NCBI GenBank assembly: GCA_027459645.1
Contig: DAIDHQ010000019.1
Location: 81,513-145,512, forward strand
DNA length: 64,000 nt
Source: Vulcanimicrobiota bacterium
GTDB taxonomy: Bacteria; Vulcanimicrobiota; Vulcanimicrobiia; Vulcanimicrobiales; Vulcanimicrobiaceae
Direction of reading: 5' to 3'
In this document: positions 1 through 8,521 of the stretch, piece by piece
Layout: every line of letters starts with the position of its first letter
Numbering within the stretch: the stretch's first letter is position 1
Made by a program: the position numbers and the translations under genes
Notes under the pieces: model-generated
What the model saw: only the letters and a program-made list of their open reading frames with translations
Told to the model about the DNA's origin: nothing
Database searches by the model: none

Positions 1-2
1 TC

Positions 3-458
3 GGCGAGAACTGCCTGCTGCTCGCGTACACGCACATCGCGCACAACTGCATTCTGGGCGATCACGTCACGATGTCGAACCTCGCGCAGCTTGCCGGACA
101 CGTGGAAGTGGACGACTATGCGACGATCGGCGGACAGGCGGGCGTGCATCAATTCACGCGCATCGGACGCTATGCGATGATCGGCGGCGCCAGCAAGATC
201 AGCAAGGACGTGCCGCCGTTCTTCTTGGTCGAGGGAAATCCGGCCGAGCCGTACGGGTTGAACTCCGTCGGGTTGCGCCGCGCGGGATTTTCGGTCGAAG
301 AGCGCAATGAAATCAAGAAGTTCTATAAGATTCTCTACAATCCGAAACTGAACGTGTCGCAAGCGGTGGAGGCGATGAAATCCGAAGCGTCGAGCGAACC
401 GGGGCGCCAGATCATCGCGTTCCTGGAAGCACCTTCGCAGCGCGGCATTCTGAAATAG
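3..458 (+). CDS. lpxA: acyl-ACP--UDP-N-acetylglucosamine O-acyltransferase (5' truncated)
   Basis: LpxA performs the first acylation of lipid A synthesis, moving a hydroxyacyl chain from ACP to UDP-GlcNAc in the cytoplasm. The window begins inside the gene and the frame is open from base 3. Visible are the end of the left-handed beta-helix, with the family signatures THIAHNC (the region of the catalytic His), LAGHVEV, VHQFTRIG, KDVPPFF and LRRAGFS, and then the alpha-helical C-terminal tail. The stop is 6 nt before lpxB, without an lpxI gene between them. I see nothing defective in the part that is present. Confidence 0.95.
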   Translation, partial: GENCLLLAYTHIAHNCILGDHVTMSNLAQLAGHVEVDDYATIGGQAGVHQFTRIGRYAMIGGASKISKDVPPFFLVEGNPAEPYGLNSVGLRRAGFSVEERNEIKKFYKILYNPKLNVSQAVEAMKSEASSEPGRQIIAFLEAPSQRGILK

Positions 459-464
459 CGTGCC

Positions 465-1583
465 GTGCGGTACTTCCTTTCCACCGGAGAACCGTCTGGC
501 GAACTGAACGCCGTGCTTCTGGCGCAGGCGATCTCGCGATACGATCCGCAAGCGCGTTTCGAAGGCATCGGCGCGCAAGGCATGCGCGATGCGGGCTTTA
601 CGCTCTGGCGCGATCATAGCGGCTGGGCGAGCATGGGACCGCTCGCCGCCATTCCGCGCATTCCCGGATTATACGCGGCGATGTGGCAGACCGCGTTGCA
701 TATTTCGAAGACGAAACCCGATTTGGTCGTGCTGGTCGATTTCGGCGCGTTCAACGTGCGGTTGGCCAAGACGCTGCGGACGCAATTGCGGTATCAACCT
801 CCTATCATGGATCTCTTTCCGCCGGCGACGTGGCTGGATAACGAAAAGATCGCGCGCTTGATGAGTTCGTGGACGGTTCCGGTGACCGCGTTCGAACGCC
901 AGTACCGTTTTTACAAGCAGCATAAGTTGCCGATTATGTTCTTCGGTCATCCGCTCGCGTCGCGCTACGTGACGCGCGCGCCGCGTCCCGCGCCGCCCGC
1001 CGACGGCGGTACGATCGCGCTCTTGCCCGGCAGCCGCGGCGGCGAATTGAAATATCACGTGCCGGCGCTCGTCGGTGCGCTCGAGCGCTTGCGCGAACGG
1101 CGCCCTCACCTGCATGCAGTCTTCGGCGCGGCAAACGACGCGAGCGAACGACGGATCGCGCGGGCGCTTCGCGCGGCGAAGCTCGAGAATGTGCGCATCG
1201 TGCGCGGCGTCGCCGCGGCGGTGGCGGATGCCGACGCCGCGTTTGTGGCCTCGGGAACGGCGGTGTTGGAAGTGACGCTGCTCGGCGTACCGGCCGTAGC
1301 GCTGTACATTATCGCACCGGTGCTGGTGAAGCACGCGCGCAACGTATATTCGGGCAAATACATCACGCTTCCGAACCTGGTGTTGGATCGCGAGTTGATT
1401 CCGGAGTTGTTGCAAGACGATGCGACGCCCGAGCGTCTTGCCGAAACGATGGAAGCCGTGCTGCGGCATCCGGAAACGCAGACGCAGGCGGTCGCGGAGG
1501 TGCGCGAGCGGCTCGGTCCGTCGAGCGCGCTCGAAGATTGCGCGAAGTTTGCGGTGGCGCTTGCGACGGCCGGCGCGACGTGA
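465..1583 (+). CDS. lpxB: lipid-A-disaccharide synthase (GT19)
   Basis: LpxB condenses UDP-2,3-diacyl-GlcN with lipid X to give the lipid A disaccharide at the inner membrane. The GTG start lies 6 nt after lpxA. Family features are the N-terminal STGEPSGE loop (usually SGEASGD), the nucleotide-sugar loop LLPGSRGGE near residue 185, and the SGTAVLEVTLLGVP segment near 265 followed by YITLPNLVLDRELIPELLQ-type sequence. At 372 aa the length is normal. The last bases overlap the next gene by 4 nt (GTGA), so translation is probably coupled. Confidence 0.93.
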   Translation: MRYFLSTGEPSGELNAVLLAQAISRYDPQARFEGIGAQGMRDAGFTLWRDHSGWASMGPLAAIPRIPGLYAAMWQTALHISKTKPDLVVLVDFGAFNVRLAKTLRTQLRYQPPIMDLFPPATWLDNEKIARLMSSWTVPVTAFERQYRFYKQHKLPIMFFGHPLASRYVTRAPRPAPPADGGTIALLPGSRGGELKYHVPALVGALERLRERRPHLHAVFGAANDASERRIARALRAAKLENVRIVRGVAAAVADADAAFVASGTAVLEVTLLGVPAVALYIIAPVLVKHARNVYSGKYITLPNLVLDRELIPELLQDDATPERLAETMEAVLRHPETQTQAVAEVRERLGPSSALEDCAKFAVALATAGAT

Positions 1584-2311
1584 TCCGCTTCTATCACACC
1601 TCGGATCTGCACGATCACCGAGGGTTCGTTCCGCGTCTCGACGCGTTGCGCGAAGAGAAACCGGGACTCTACTTCGACTGCGGCGACTCGCTGCGCGGCA
1701 GTCAGACGGTCTATCACCGGCGCGAACCGGTCATCGACGAACTCGATGCCGGCGGCGTGACCGCACAGGCGATCGGTAATCGCGAATTCCATTACCTGTA
1801 TTCGCTGTTGCTGGCCCGCGCGCGAAAGATGCACCATCCGCTGGTCTGCACGAACCTGCTCGATACTAAAGGGCGCCCGCTACCGTTCGTGCGCAGCCTG
1901 ATTTTGAGCGATGCGGGGCGCCCGCGCATCCACGTGCTCGGGCTGCTGATCATGCAGTACCCGGTGGGGAGCCCGTACGAAAAACTCTTCGGGTGGCGCT
2001 TTTTGGATCCGTGGGATGCGATTGCGCCCTACGCCGAGCAGATGCCCGAAGGCGACATGTTGCTCGTGCTCTCGCACGTCGGGTTGTCGCTCGATCGCAA
2101 GCTCGCGCAGCGCGTGCCGCGCATCGACCTGATCCTCGGCGGCCATAGCCACGACACGCTCTTTGCACCCGAAGTGGTGAACGGCGTTCCGATTGTGCAC
2201 GCCGGGCCCTACGGACAATACGTCTCCCGAACGGAACTCGCGTACGACGACGCCCATAGCCGGTTTCGCATCAACGATTTCAGCTTGCTGCCGCTGCTCG
2301 GCGCCCCATGA
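1580..2311 (+). CDS. calcineurin-like metallophosphoesterase, UshA/5'-nucleotidase type
   Basis: This is a 243-aa metallophosphoesterase. The GTG at 1580 overlaps the lpxB stop and places the first metal motif at the N-terminus; an in-frame start 42 nt upstream lies within lpxB and is less likely. All five metal-site blocks are visible: SDLHDH, CGDS, GNREF, LSHVG and GGHSHD. No signal peptide is evident, so it should be cytoplasmic, and it lacks the C-terminal domain of full UshA. The enclosing lipid A operon shows no lpxH or lpxI here. I therefore infer that it may act as the UDP-2,3-diacylglucosamine pyrophosphatase, or on another UDP-sugar. The family assignment is firm, the substrate is a guess. 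Confidence 0.85.
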   Translation: MIRFYHTSDLHDHRGFVPRLDALREEKPGLYFDCGDSLRGSQTVYHRREPVIDELDAGGVTAQAIGNREFHYLYSLLLARARKMHHPLVCTNLLDTKGRPLPFVRSLILSDAGRPRIHVLGLLIMQYPVGSPYEKLFGWRFLDPWDAIAPYAEQMPEGDMLLVLSHVGLSLDRKLAQRVPRIDLILGGHSHDTLFAPEVVNGVPIVHAGPYGQYVSRTELAYDDAHSRFRINDFSLLPLLGAP

Positions 2312-3462
2312 AGCTGCTCTTCGTTTCGAACGGTAATGGCGAAATTGCCATTGCCGACCGCATTGCGGAAGAAGTGCGACGGTTGGATGCAGGCGTGCAG
2401 ATCGATCATTTAGCGCTGGTTGGAGAAAGCCGCGCGCGATATATGAACGAGGCGGGTCCGCGCCGCGTCATGCCGAGCGGCGGATTGATCGCGATGGGCA
2501 ACGTCGCGAATATCGCGCGTGACGTACGCGGAGGGTTGCTCGGGCTAACGCTCGCTCAGCGCAGGTTTCTGGTGCGTGCGCGCGGCGCGTACGACCGTGT
2601 CGTGGCGATCGGTGACGTCTATGCATTGTTGATGGCGCTCGCGGCGCATGCGCCGGCGATCTACGTCGGCACCGCCAAGAGCGTACTTGTCGCCCCGTAT
2701 GGCCCAATGGAGCGGCGCGTGCTGCGCCGTGCCAAGGCCGTCTTCGTGCGCGACGCGATGACGGCGCAGCGGCTGCAGCGCGAAGGCGTCGATGCCCGCG
2801 CGCCCGGAAACGTTATCGTCGATCTCTTCGCGGGGCAGGAGGATCCGCGCGCGAACGATGCCGCGCGCGATTTCGATCCCGCAATCGCGATCTTTCCGGG
2901 AAGCCGCGCGAGCGCATACGACGACGCGCGGTTTCTCTTCGCACTGTTGTGCGATGCCGCAGCGCGTTTGCCGCAATTGGGTGCGATGCTTTCGATTGCG
3001 CCGCTGCTCGATCCCGATCGCTTCGCCGATGCCGCGCGCGATGCGGGCTTGACGGTCGAATCGCAGGACGACGAATGCATTCCATTCATCGCGCGTCTGG
3101 GCGCGCGGGTCGTGGCGCGCGCGTGGCGCGGAGCCGTCGGCGCGCTCTTGCCGCACGTCGCGCTGGTCATCGGTCAAGCCGGAACCGCGAACGAAGCCGC
3201 TGCATCGGCGGGCATACCGGTCGTGGCGTTCGAACTCGGGCGCGACCGTAAAACCGCTTGGTACCGCATGCGCCAGCACGGGCTGCTGGGCGATGCGCTT
3301 GCCGTGCTGCCCGGAGACGTCGAAAGTGCCGCAAAGGGCGTCGTGTCGATTTTGAACGACGAAGCGCGCCGCGCGCAGATGGGCGCCGCCGGACGCGAAC
3401 GCATGGGACCGCCGGGCGGCGCGGCCGCCATCGCGCGCGCGATCGTGGGCGTAGCTTCGTGA
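2308..3462 (+). CDS. lipid-A-disaccharide synthase-related protein
   Basis: A 384-aa GT-B fold protein resembling LpxB at low level. It opens with LLFVSNGNGE, close to the SNGHGED start of the LpxB-related family found in some cyanobacteria and Deinococcus, and has a PGSR nucleotide-sugar loop (FPGSRAS, about residue 195) and a QAGTANEAAASAGIPVV C-terminal donor site. It overlaps both neighbours by 4 nt. The acceptor is unknown; the surrounding genes suggest glycolipid or lipid A core synthesis. It is not a duplicate of the lpxB upstream, since the sequences are clearly diverged. Confidence 0.82.
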   Translation: MKLLFVSNGNGEIAIADRIAEEVRRLDAGVQIDHLALVGESRARYMNEAGPRRVMPSGGLIAMGNVANIARDVRGGLLGLTLAQRRFLVRARGAYDRVVAIGDVYALLMALAAHAPAIYVGTAKSVLVAPYGPMERRVLRRAKAVFVRDAMTAQRLQREGVDARAPGNVIVDLFAGQEDPRANDAARDFDPAIAIFPGSRASAYDDARFLFALLCDAAARLPQLGAMLSIAPLLDPDRFADAARDAGLTVESQDDECIPFIARLGARVVARAWRGAVGALLPHVALVIGQAGTANEAAASAGIPVVAFELGRDRKTAWYRMRQHGLLGDALAVLPGDVESAAKGVVSILNDEARRAQMGAAGRERMGPPGGAAAIARAIVGVAS

Positions 3463-4673
3463 CGCGCGCGTGGGTTCGCGTCGTCGGCGGAGTAGATGCG
3501 CTCATCTTTGCGTGCGTGCCGCTCTTCCCGGCATTTATCACGTTGACGAATGTTGCTTTTCCGGGCGTCTCGATCGTGCCGTTGCCGATCGCGCTCGTCG
3601 TGCTTGCAACCGTTGCCGTATTGGCCGCGTGGTGCGCCTTCGAGCTCTTGACGACGCGCGGCGAAACGGCGCCGACGTTGCGCCCGATTATCGCGTGGTG
3701 GATCTGCGGCGCCATCAGCACGATCTTCGGATTGAATCCGCGCGACGGCGGGATATTCATGTGCATCTTTGGCTTCGGCGTCGTCTGGCACTTCGGCATT
3801 CTGCGCTGGTACGCCGTCCCGGGATTCTTTCGCACCACGTTTTGGTCGATCGTCGTTTCGGGAACGCTCGCCTGCGCGGCCGCCATTGCGATGGTCGTCA
3901 CGCGGATTCCAGCCTCGCAGTACGCGGTTGCCAACGGCCGTGCCGTCGGAACCTTCGTGCTGCCGGGCGAACTCGCGGGCTACTGCATCGTCTTTATCCC
4001 GCTCGCATATGCCGTCGCAACCGTCGCGCGTTCGCGCGCGCTGCGCGCTTGGGCGTGGACCGGCGTCGCGCTCGGCGTCGTTGCGATGGCGCTTTCGTTC
4101 TCACGTACGGGCTGGGTGGGACTGGCGTGCGCCGTCGGCTTTCTCGTCGCCACGCAGGCGCGCCGGCGCACCCGCGGCGCGGCGATCGGCATCGCCGTCG
4201 TCGTGCTGGCGCTCGCGCTCGTGCTCTTGATGTTCAACGTGCGCCACAATCCCAGCGAAAATTACACGCGCATCTCGATTTGGCAGGCGGCGATCGGCGC
4301 GATCGATCGCATGCCTCTCACGGGTGCGGGACCATTCGGCTTCTCGCACCTCTATCCGATGGTGCGGCTGCCCGACGGAGACGCGACCGCCTTTCACGCA
4401 CATTCCATGTATCTGACGATCCTCGCGGAACTCGGAATTCTGGGGTTCGGGGCGTTCGTTTGGACGGTATGGACCTTTTTTACGCAACTCCGCCGCCGGA
4501 TCGAGACCGCCGCGCCGCACGCCCGCATGCTGGCGCTCGCGGCTGCAGCGGGGATCGTGGGAAGCCTTGTGCAAGGGCTGATCGATACCGTGAGCGTGAT
4601 TATCTTCGGCTTGTTTCTTCCCATGCTGGCGCTGGCGCTTGCCGCCGCGCGGACCGGCGCGGGGGAGCTATGA
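3459..4673 (+). CDS. O-antigen ligase / polymerase family membrane protein (Wzy_C)
   Basis: A polytopic inner-membrane protein of 404 aa with about ten hydrophobic segments. The GTG at 3459 overlaps the upstream stop; longer in-frame starts lie in the previous gene. The diagnostic Wzy_C/WaaL stretch is present near residues 275-325: ISIWQAAIG, then GAGPFGFSHLYP, then HAHSMYLTILAELGILGF. Members either ligate O-antigen to lipid A-core or polymerise repeat units in the periplasm, and the sequence does not separate these. Placement between lipid A enzymes and Lpt export genes favours a ligase. Confidence 0.85.
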   Translation: MTRAWVRVVGGVDALIFACVPLFPAFITLTNVAFPGVSIVPLPIALVVLATVAVLAAWCAFELLTTRGETAPTLRPIIAWWICGAISTIFGLNPRDGGIFMCIFGFGVVWHFGILRWYAVPGFFRTTFWSIVVSGTLACAAAIAMVVTRIPASQYAVANGRAVGTFVLPGELAGYCIVFIPLAYAVATVARSRALRAWAWTGVALGVVAMALSFSRTGWVGLACAVGFLVATQARRRTRGAAIGIAVVVLALALVLLMFNVRHNPSENYTRISIWQAAIGAIDRMPLTGAGPFGFSHLYPMVRLPDGDATAFHAHSMYLTILAELGILGFGAFVWTVWTFFTQLRRRIETAAPHARMLALAAAAGIVGSLVQGLIDTVSVIIFGLFLPMLALALAAARTGAGEL

Positions 4674-5215
4674 TGCGCCGCGCGCTCGCCGCGCTCGCGA
4701 TTGCGTCGCTCGCCGCGTGCAATCCGCGTTCGCCCAACACCGGCGCATCGCCGTCGCCGTCGCCGCTGTCGACGTCGTCGAGCAGCATGCCGCCGCTGCG
4801 CGTCGTCGGCAAAGGCACCAAGAACCAGCCGGTGCGTTTCATCGAATCGAAGGGCAATCGAGAACAGTTTCAGATCGTCACGACCTCGTTCGAAAGCCAC
4901 GGCGGACCCGGAAAGGTCGTGCTGACGTACAATCACGTGCAGATCACCTTCATGGGAAAGGACGGCTCGAAACTCTTTGCGACCGCGCCGAAAGCTACGC
5001 TGAATCAGGGCACGAATACCGTGGTGCTCTCGGGCGGCGTGCACGCGCGTAACAACCAAGGCATGACGCTTTACTGCGATACGCTGGTCTACAACCGGCA
5101 AACCGAAATGGTGCACGGGGACGGGCACGTGCACATCACCAATCCCAACGGCTTCGACGGAACCGGTTCGCACTTTGATTCCGACATCTCGCTCACGCAT
5201 ACGAGAATGACGTAA
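4670..5215 (+). CDS. lptC: LPS export protein LptC-like lipoprotein
   Basis: A 181-aa secreted lipoprotein with a signal peptide ending in a lipobox (LAAC at residues 14-17), a Pro/Ser-rich linker, and then a beta-jellyroll of the LptC/OstA family (TFMGKDGSKLFATAPKATL, VVLSGGVHARN and TDGHVHITN-like strands). LptC relays LPS from LptFG to the periplasmic LptA bridge. E. coli LptC has an N-terminal membrane helix, so the lipobox is a variation. The start is ATG 4670, with ATG 4673 immediately after. It overlaps the ligase gene before it and lptB after it. Confidence 0.82.
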   Translation: MMRRALAALAIASLAACNPRSPNTGASPSPSPLSTSSSSMPPLRVVGKGTKNQPVRFIESKGNREQFQIVTTSFESHGGPGKVVLTYNHVQITFMGKDGSKLFATAPKATLNQGTNTVVLSGGVHARNNQGMTLYCDTLVYNRQTEMVHGDGHVHITNPNGFDGTGSHFDSDISLTHTRMT

Positions 5216-5958
5216 TGGACGTACAACGCACGATCAAAATTCGCGGCCTCGTGAAGAACTACGGCGAACGCACCGTCGTCGCCGGCGTGACCGCCGAAGT
5301 CCATCAGGGCGAAGTCGTCGGGCTCCTCGGCCCCAACGGCGCCGGCAAGACGACGACGTTCTACATGATCGTCGGACTGGTAAAGCCCGACGGCGGCACG
5401 GTGCTGCTCGACAACGCGGATAGCGAAATCGAACTCTCCGGACGCCCGATGTACGAACGCGCGCGTAACGGCATCGGCTATTTAGCGCAAGAGAATTCGA
5501 TCTTTCGCAAGCTTTCCGTGGAAGACAACATTCGCTTGATCTGGGAACAGAACGGCGTGCCGCGCCGCGAGCAGAACGAACGCCTGCCGGTACTTCTGGA
5601 AGAATTCGGTCTGCGGGCGCGCCTGCATTCGCGCGGCGACAGCCTTTCGGGCGGCGAGCGGCGCCGCGTCGAAATCGCGCGTGCGATTGCGATGGAGCCG
5701 TCGTTTCTGCTGCTCGACGAGCCGTTCACCGGCATCGATCCGATCGCCGTGTCCGACATTCAAGCCATGATCCGCCAGTTGCGCGACCGCGGCATCGGCA
5801 TCCTGATCACCGATCACCAAGTTCGCGAAACGTTGGCGATCGTGGATCGCGCGTACATCATGAACAACGGCCGCATCGAAGTTTCCGGCACCGCCCAAGA
5901 AGTGCTCGACTCGCCGGTCGCGCGCAAGTTTTATCTGGGCGAAGGCTTCCGGCTCTAG
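5215..5958 (+). CDS. lptB: LPS export ABC transporter ATP-binding protein LptB
   Basis: A 247-aa cytoplasmic ATPase that powers LPS extraction by LptFG. Motifs: Walker A GPNGAGKTT near residue 40, Q-loop YLAQENSIFRKLSVEDN, ABC signature LSGGERRR, Walker B FLLLDEPFTGIDP, and H-loop ITDHQVRETL, all close to the LptB consensus. ATG 5215 overlaps the lptC stop and the TAG overlaps the GTG of the permease, so lptC-lptB-lptF/G form one coupled unit. Confidence 0.96.
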   Translation: MDVQRTIKIRGLVKNYGERTVVAGVTAEVHQGEVVGLLGPNGAGKTTTFYMIVGLVKPDGGTVLLDNADSEIELSGRPMYERARNGIGYLAQENSIFRKLSVEDNIRLIWEQNGVPRREQNERLPVLLEEFGLRARLHSRGDSLSGGERRRVEIARAIAMEPSFLLLDEPFTGIDPIAVSDIQAMIRQLRDRGIGILITDHQVRETLAIVDRAYIMNNGRIEVSGTAQEVLDSPVARKFYLGEGFRL

Positions 5959-7076
5959 TGGATTTTCGCATTCCCCGCTGGACGATTCTGGACCGCTACA
6001 TGATCGCGGAGCTCGCGGGCCCGTTTTCGTTCGGCTTTGCCGCGTTCACGTTGATCTTCGCGGCGACGCAGCTGCTCGCGATCGGGCGCATGGTCTCGAG
6101 CGAGCACGCGCCGCTGCTGGCGGCAATCGAAGTCTTCCTGTGGGAGTTGCCCCAGTACATGTCCATCGTGCTGCCGATGGCGTTGCTGCTGGGCACCCTG
6201 CTTGCAATCCAGCGGCTCTCGGGCGAAAGTGAGATCGTCGCGATGAAGGCGGGCGGCATCAGCTTTCTGCGGATGGCGGCGCCGTTCTTAGTCGCTGGCC
6301 TCGCAATGTCGGTGGTGACGTTCTGGGTGCAAGAAGTGGTCGCGCCCTACGCCGCCGACCAAGTTGCCTACATCGAAAATACGGTCATCCTGCACACGAA
6401 TCTTTTCAACCGCGACCTGACCGTCTTTGCGCCGCTGCCGGGCGGCGGCCGCCAGGTGACGGTTGCGACGTCGTACGAGCCGCACTCGCAGGCGCTGATG
6501 CACGTGACGCTGATTCAGTACGACCGCAACAACCAGCCCACGCAGATCGTCTTTGCCGATCGCGCCGACTTCAACGCCCAGAAGTGGGTGCTCGAGAACG
6601 CCAGTTTCTATCGGTTCAACCCTGACGGCACGCTGCTGGCCGAGCCGCGCGTGGCGCAGCAGCAGGTCGAACTGGGCGAAAATCCAACCGACATCGTCAA
6701 ACGCATCAGCTTGAGCGATCCGGAGCAGATGAGCCGCTCGCAAATCGCGAGCATCGTCCGGTCGGGCCAGCTGACGCAGATGGAGCTGCGTAAGTACGTG
6801 ACAACCTATCAGGAGAAACTGGCTCAGCCGTTCGCCTGCTTCGTGTTCGTTCTCATCGCGATTCCGTTCGGCGTTCGCGCCGCGCGCAGCGGGGGCGGCA
6901 CCAGCGTCGGCTTCGGATTGGCCGTCGCGATCGTCTTTATCTATTACGTCGTGCTGACGTTCTTTTCGTATATCTCCGAAGCGTACGTCACGCTCGCCGC
7001 GCTCTGGGCTTGGATGCCGAACATTATGTTCACGATCTTCGGATTGATACGTCTGCGCCGGGCGGCGTCGGTCTAA
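5958..7076 (+). CDS. LPS export permease, LptF/LptG family
   Basis: A 372-aa YjgP/YjgQ-type permease: an N-terminal membrane pair with the family start LDRYMIAELAGPFSFG, a periplasmic beta-jellyroll in the middle (roughly residues 130-260), and three C-terminal helices including FACFVFVLIAIPFGVRAARSGG. It forms the transmembrane part of the LptBFG extractor. Only one such gene lies next to lptB, so the second partner is elsewhere or the protein is a homodimer. GTG start overlapping lptB by 1 nt. Confidence 0.92.
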   Translation: MDFRIPRWTILDRYMIAELAGPFSFGFAAFTLIFAATQLLAIGRMVSSEHAPLLAAIEVFLWELPQYMSIVLPMALLLGTLLAIQRLSGESEIVAMKAGGISFLRMAAPFLVAGLAMSVVTFWVQEVVAPYAADQVAYIENTVILHTNLFNRDLTVFAPLPGGGRQVTVATSYEPHSQALMHVTLIQYDRNNQPTQIVFADRADFNAQKWVLENASFYRFNPDGTLLAEPRVAQQQVELGENPTDIVKRISLSDPEQMSRSQIASIVRSGQLTQMELRKYVTTYQEKLAQPFACFVFVLIAIPFGVRAARSGGGTSVGFGLAVAIVFIYYVVLTFFSYISEAYVTLAALWAWMPNIMFTIFGLIRLRRAASV

Positions 7077-7079
7077 ACG

Positions 7080-8030
7080 ATGTTGGCCGACGTCGTTCGC
7101 GGTACGCTTACGATCCTGATCGTCATGATCGTTTCGGGCGTCGTCGCGTACGTCGGCGACCGCGTCGGCCATCAGGTCGGCCGAAAACGTCTCTCGCTCT
7201 TCGGCATTCGCCCGCGCTATACGTCGACGATCGTCGCGGTCGGCACGGGCATGCTGATCGCCCTGCTCGCGATGCTGCTCGCCGTGCTCTTCTCGCAGCA
7301 AGTCAAGACCGCGCTCTTCCGCATGAACCAGATCAGTCTGGAGATTTCGCAGTTGGAGGCGCGCGAACAGAATCTGGAGCAGAAGGTCAGCCAGGGCGAG
7401 TTGATCGTGCCGGTCGACGCGCTGATGGTTCCGTACTTTATGCCGATTCCGAAGGGAACCCCGGTCGATAAGCGCTTGCAACTGATCCGTCGCTTCTACG
7501 ATCAAGCCGTCGCGTCGATGAATCAAACCTACGGGCAGTTCGGTTTGAAGAAATTCGTGGCCCCGCCGGATCTGGATACGAAGCTCGAGCAAGAGTTTGG
7601 CCGCCCGCAAGTGACGGCGGCTTCGCTGCGCTCGCCGCTGTTGATCTACGTTACCGCCGACCAGAATCTCTATCGCGGCGACGAATTGCATTTCCAACTC
7701 GGGCTGATCAACGACGTCGAAAGTTTGCAGAAAGGGCAGCTGATCGTTTCGATCGATATCCCCGAAGGCAAAAACATCGACGTGAACCTGGCGATCGGGC
7801 AGATCGAACAACTCGTTACGAATATCGCGCGCTCTCAACAAGGCTTGAACCTGCCGCCGTTCCTCGCGAACAACGTGCGCGTTGTGGCCGGCACGCCGAG
7901 TCCGGCGCAAATGCAAGCGATGCTCAATACCAAAGGTAACGGGCACCTGCGGCTTTCCGCCTATGCAGCGCGCGACATCTATCCGCACATCGGCGGCATT
8001 CCGATCACCATCAGCTTGACGCGCGCGTAG
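7080..8030 (+). CDS. DUF3084 family membrane protein
   Basis: A 316-aa protein with two N-terminal membrane helices (residues 8-26 and about 55-76) flanking the family motif GDRVGHQVGRKRLSLFGIRPRYT, which matches DUF3084 proteins of cyanobacteria and relatives. A short coiled coil (residues 80-105) and a soluble periplasmic region follow. Function is unknown; it follows lptF/G by 3 nt and overlaps the next gene by 1 nt, so a role in envelope assembly is plausible. Confidence 0.85.
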   Translation: MLADVVRGTLTILIVMIVSGVVAYVGDRVGHQVGRKRLSLFGIRPRYTSTIVAVGTGMLIALLAMLLAVLFSQQVKTALFRMNQISLEISQLEAREQNLEQKVSQGELIVPVDALMVPYFMPIPKGTPVDKRLQLIRRFYDQAVASMNQTYGQFGLKKFVAPPDLDTKLEQEFGRPQVTAASLRSPLLIYVTADQNLYRGDELHFQLGLINDVESLQKGQLIVSIDIPEGKNIDVNLAIGQIEQLVTNIARSQQGLNLPPFLANNVRVVAGTPSPAQMQAMLNTKGNGHLRLSAYAARDIYPHIGGIPITISLTRA

Positions 8031-8446
8031 TGCCGCAACGCATCCTGGGCATCGATCCCGGCACGCGCAAAGCCGGCTTCGCCATCGTGGAAGCCGATGG
8101 CGCGATCGTCGAACGCGGCATCGAACCCGTCGAGGAGCTGTTGAGCCGCGCGCGCGCACTGGCCTCGCGTCACGATATCGCGGCAATCGCCCTTGGAACG
8201 GGTACGAATGCAAACGTCCTTAAAGCGGAGCTGGCGCAGTTAGGCGTACCGGTGCGACTGGTCGACGAGCGCGAAACGACGCTTCGGGCACGAGGGCTCT
8301 ACTTCGCCGATAATCCGCCGCGAGGGTGGCGACGCCTGATTCCCCTGGGAATGCAAGTGCCACCTAGACCAATCGACGATTACGCAGCAGTCCTTATCGC
8401 CCGTCGCTACCTGGCCGACGAAGGCAAGCGCCCCGATCTGCTATAA
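8030..8446 (+). CDS. YqgF/RuvC-like RNase H-fold nuclease domain protein
   Basis: A 138-aa protein with an N-terminal RNase H-fold motif ILGIDPGTRKAGFAIVE, a second-strand AIALGTGTNA motif, DERETT (the usual YqgF/RuvX catalytic Glu/Thr block) and IDDYAAVLIA near the end. It resembles the Holliday-junction resolvase-like/16S rRNA maturation nuclease YqgF but is shorter and diverged. The GTG at 8030 overlaps the upstream stop. It may be the last gene of the lpx/lpt train, because the next gene has its own spaced leader. Confidence 0.75.
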   Translation: MPQRILGIDPGTRKAGFAIVEADGAIVERGIEPVEELLSRARALASRHDIAAIALGTGTNANVLKAELAQLGVPVRLVDERETTLRARGLYFADNPPRGWRRLIPLGMQVPPRPIDDYAAVLIARRYLADEGKRPDLL

Positions 8447-8510
8447 CTGAAACTGCCCGCCGCCCCGGACGATATAAGAAATTGCCCCCCTCGGGTGGGC
8501 GGCGACAAAA

Positions 8511-8517
8511 GGGGAGG
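8511..8517 (+). promoter_or_regulatory. strong Shine-Dalgarno fixing the start of the next gene
   Basis: GGGGAGG lies 4 nt before ATG 8522. It decides against an in-frame GTG at 8495 and gives the protein a clean signal peptide. The 65 nt upstream separate this gene from the overlapping genes before it; I see no convincing promoter or terminator there. Confidence 0.7.
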
Positions 8518-8521
8518 ACTC

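Noticed and set aside
3470..4669. Long 5' extension of the lptC frame
   Set aside because: Arg-rich shadow of the O-antigen ligase gene; the lipoprotein signal at 4670 gives the true start.
6288..8213. 641-codon open frame on the minus strand opposite lptF/G and the DUF3084 gene
   Set aside because: Arg/His/Asp-rich translation with no fold features, exactly antisense to well-supported genes; an artefact of G/C-rich third positions.
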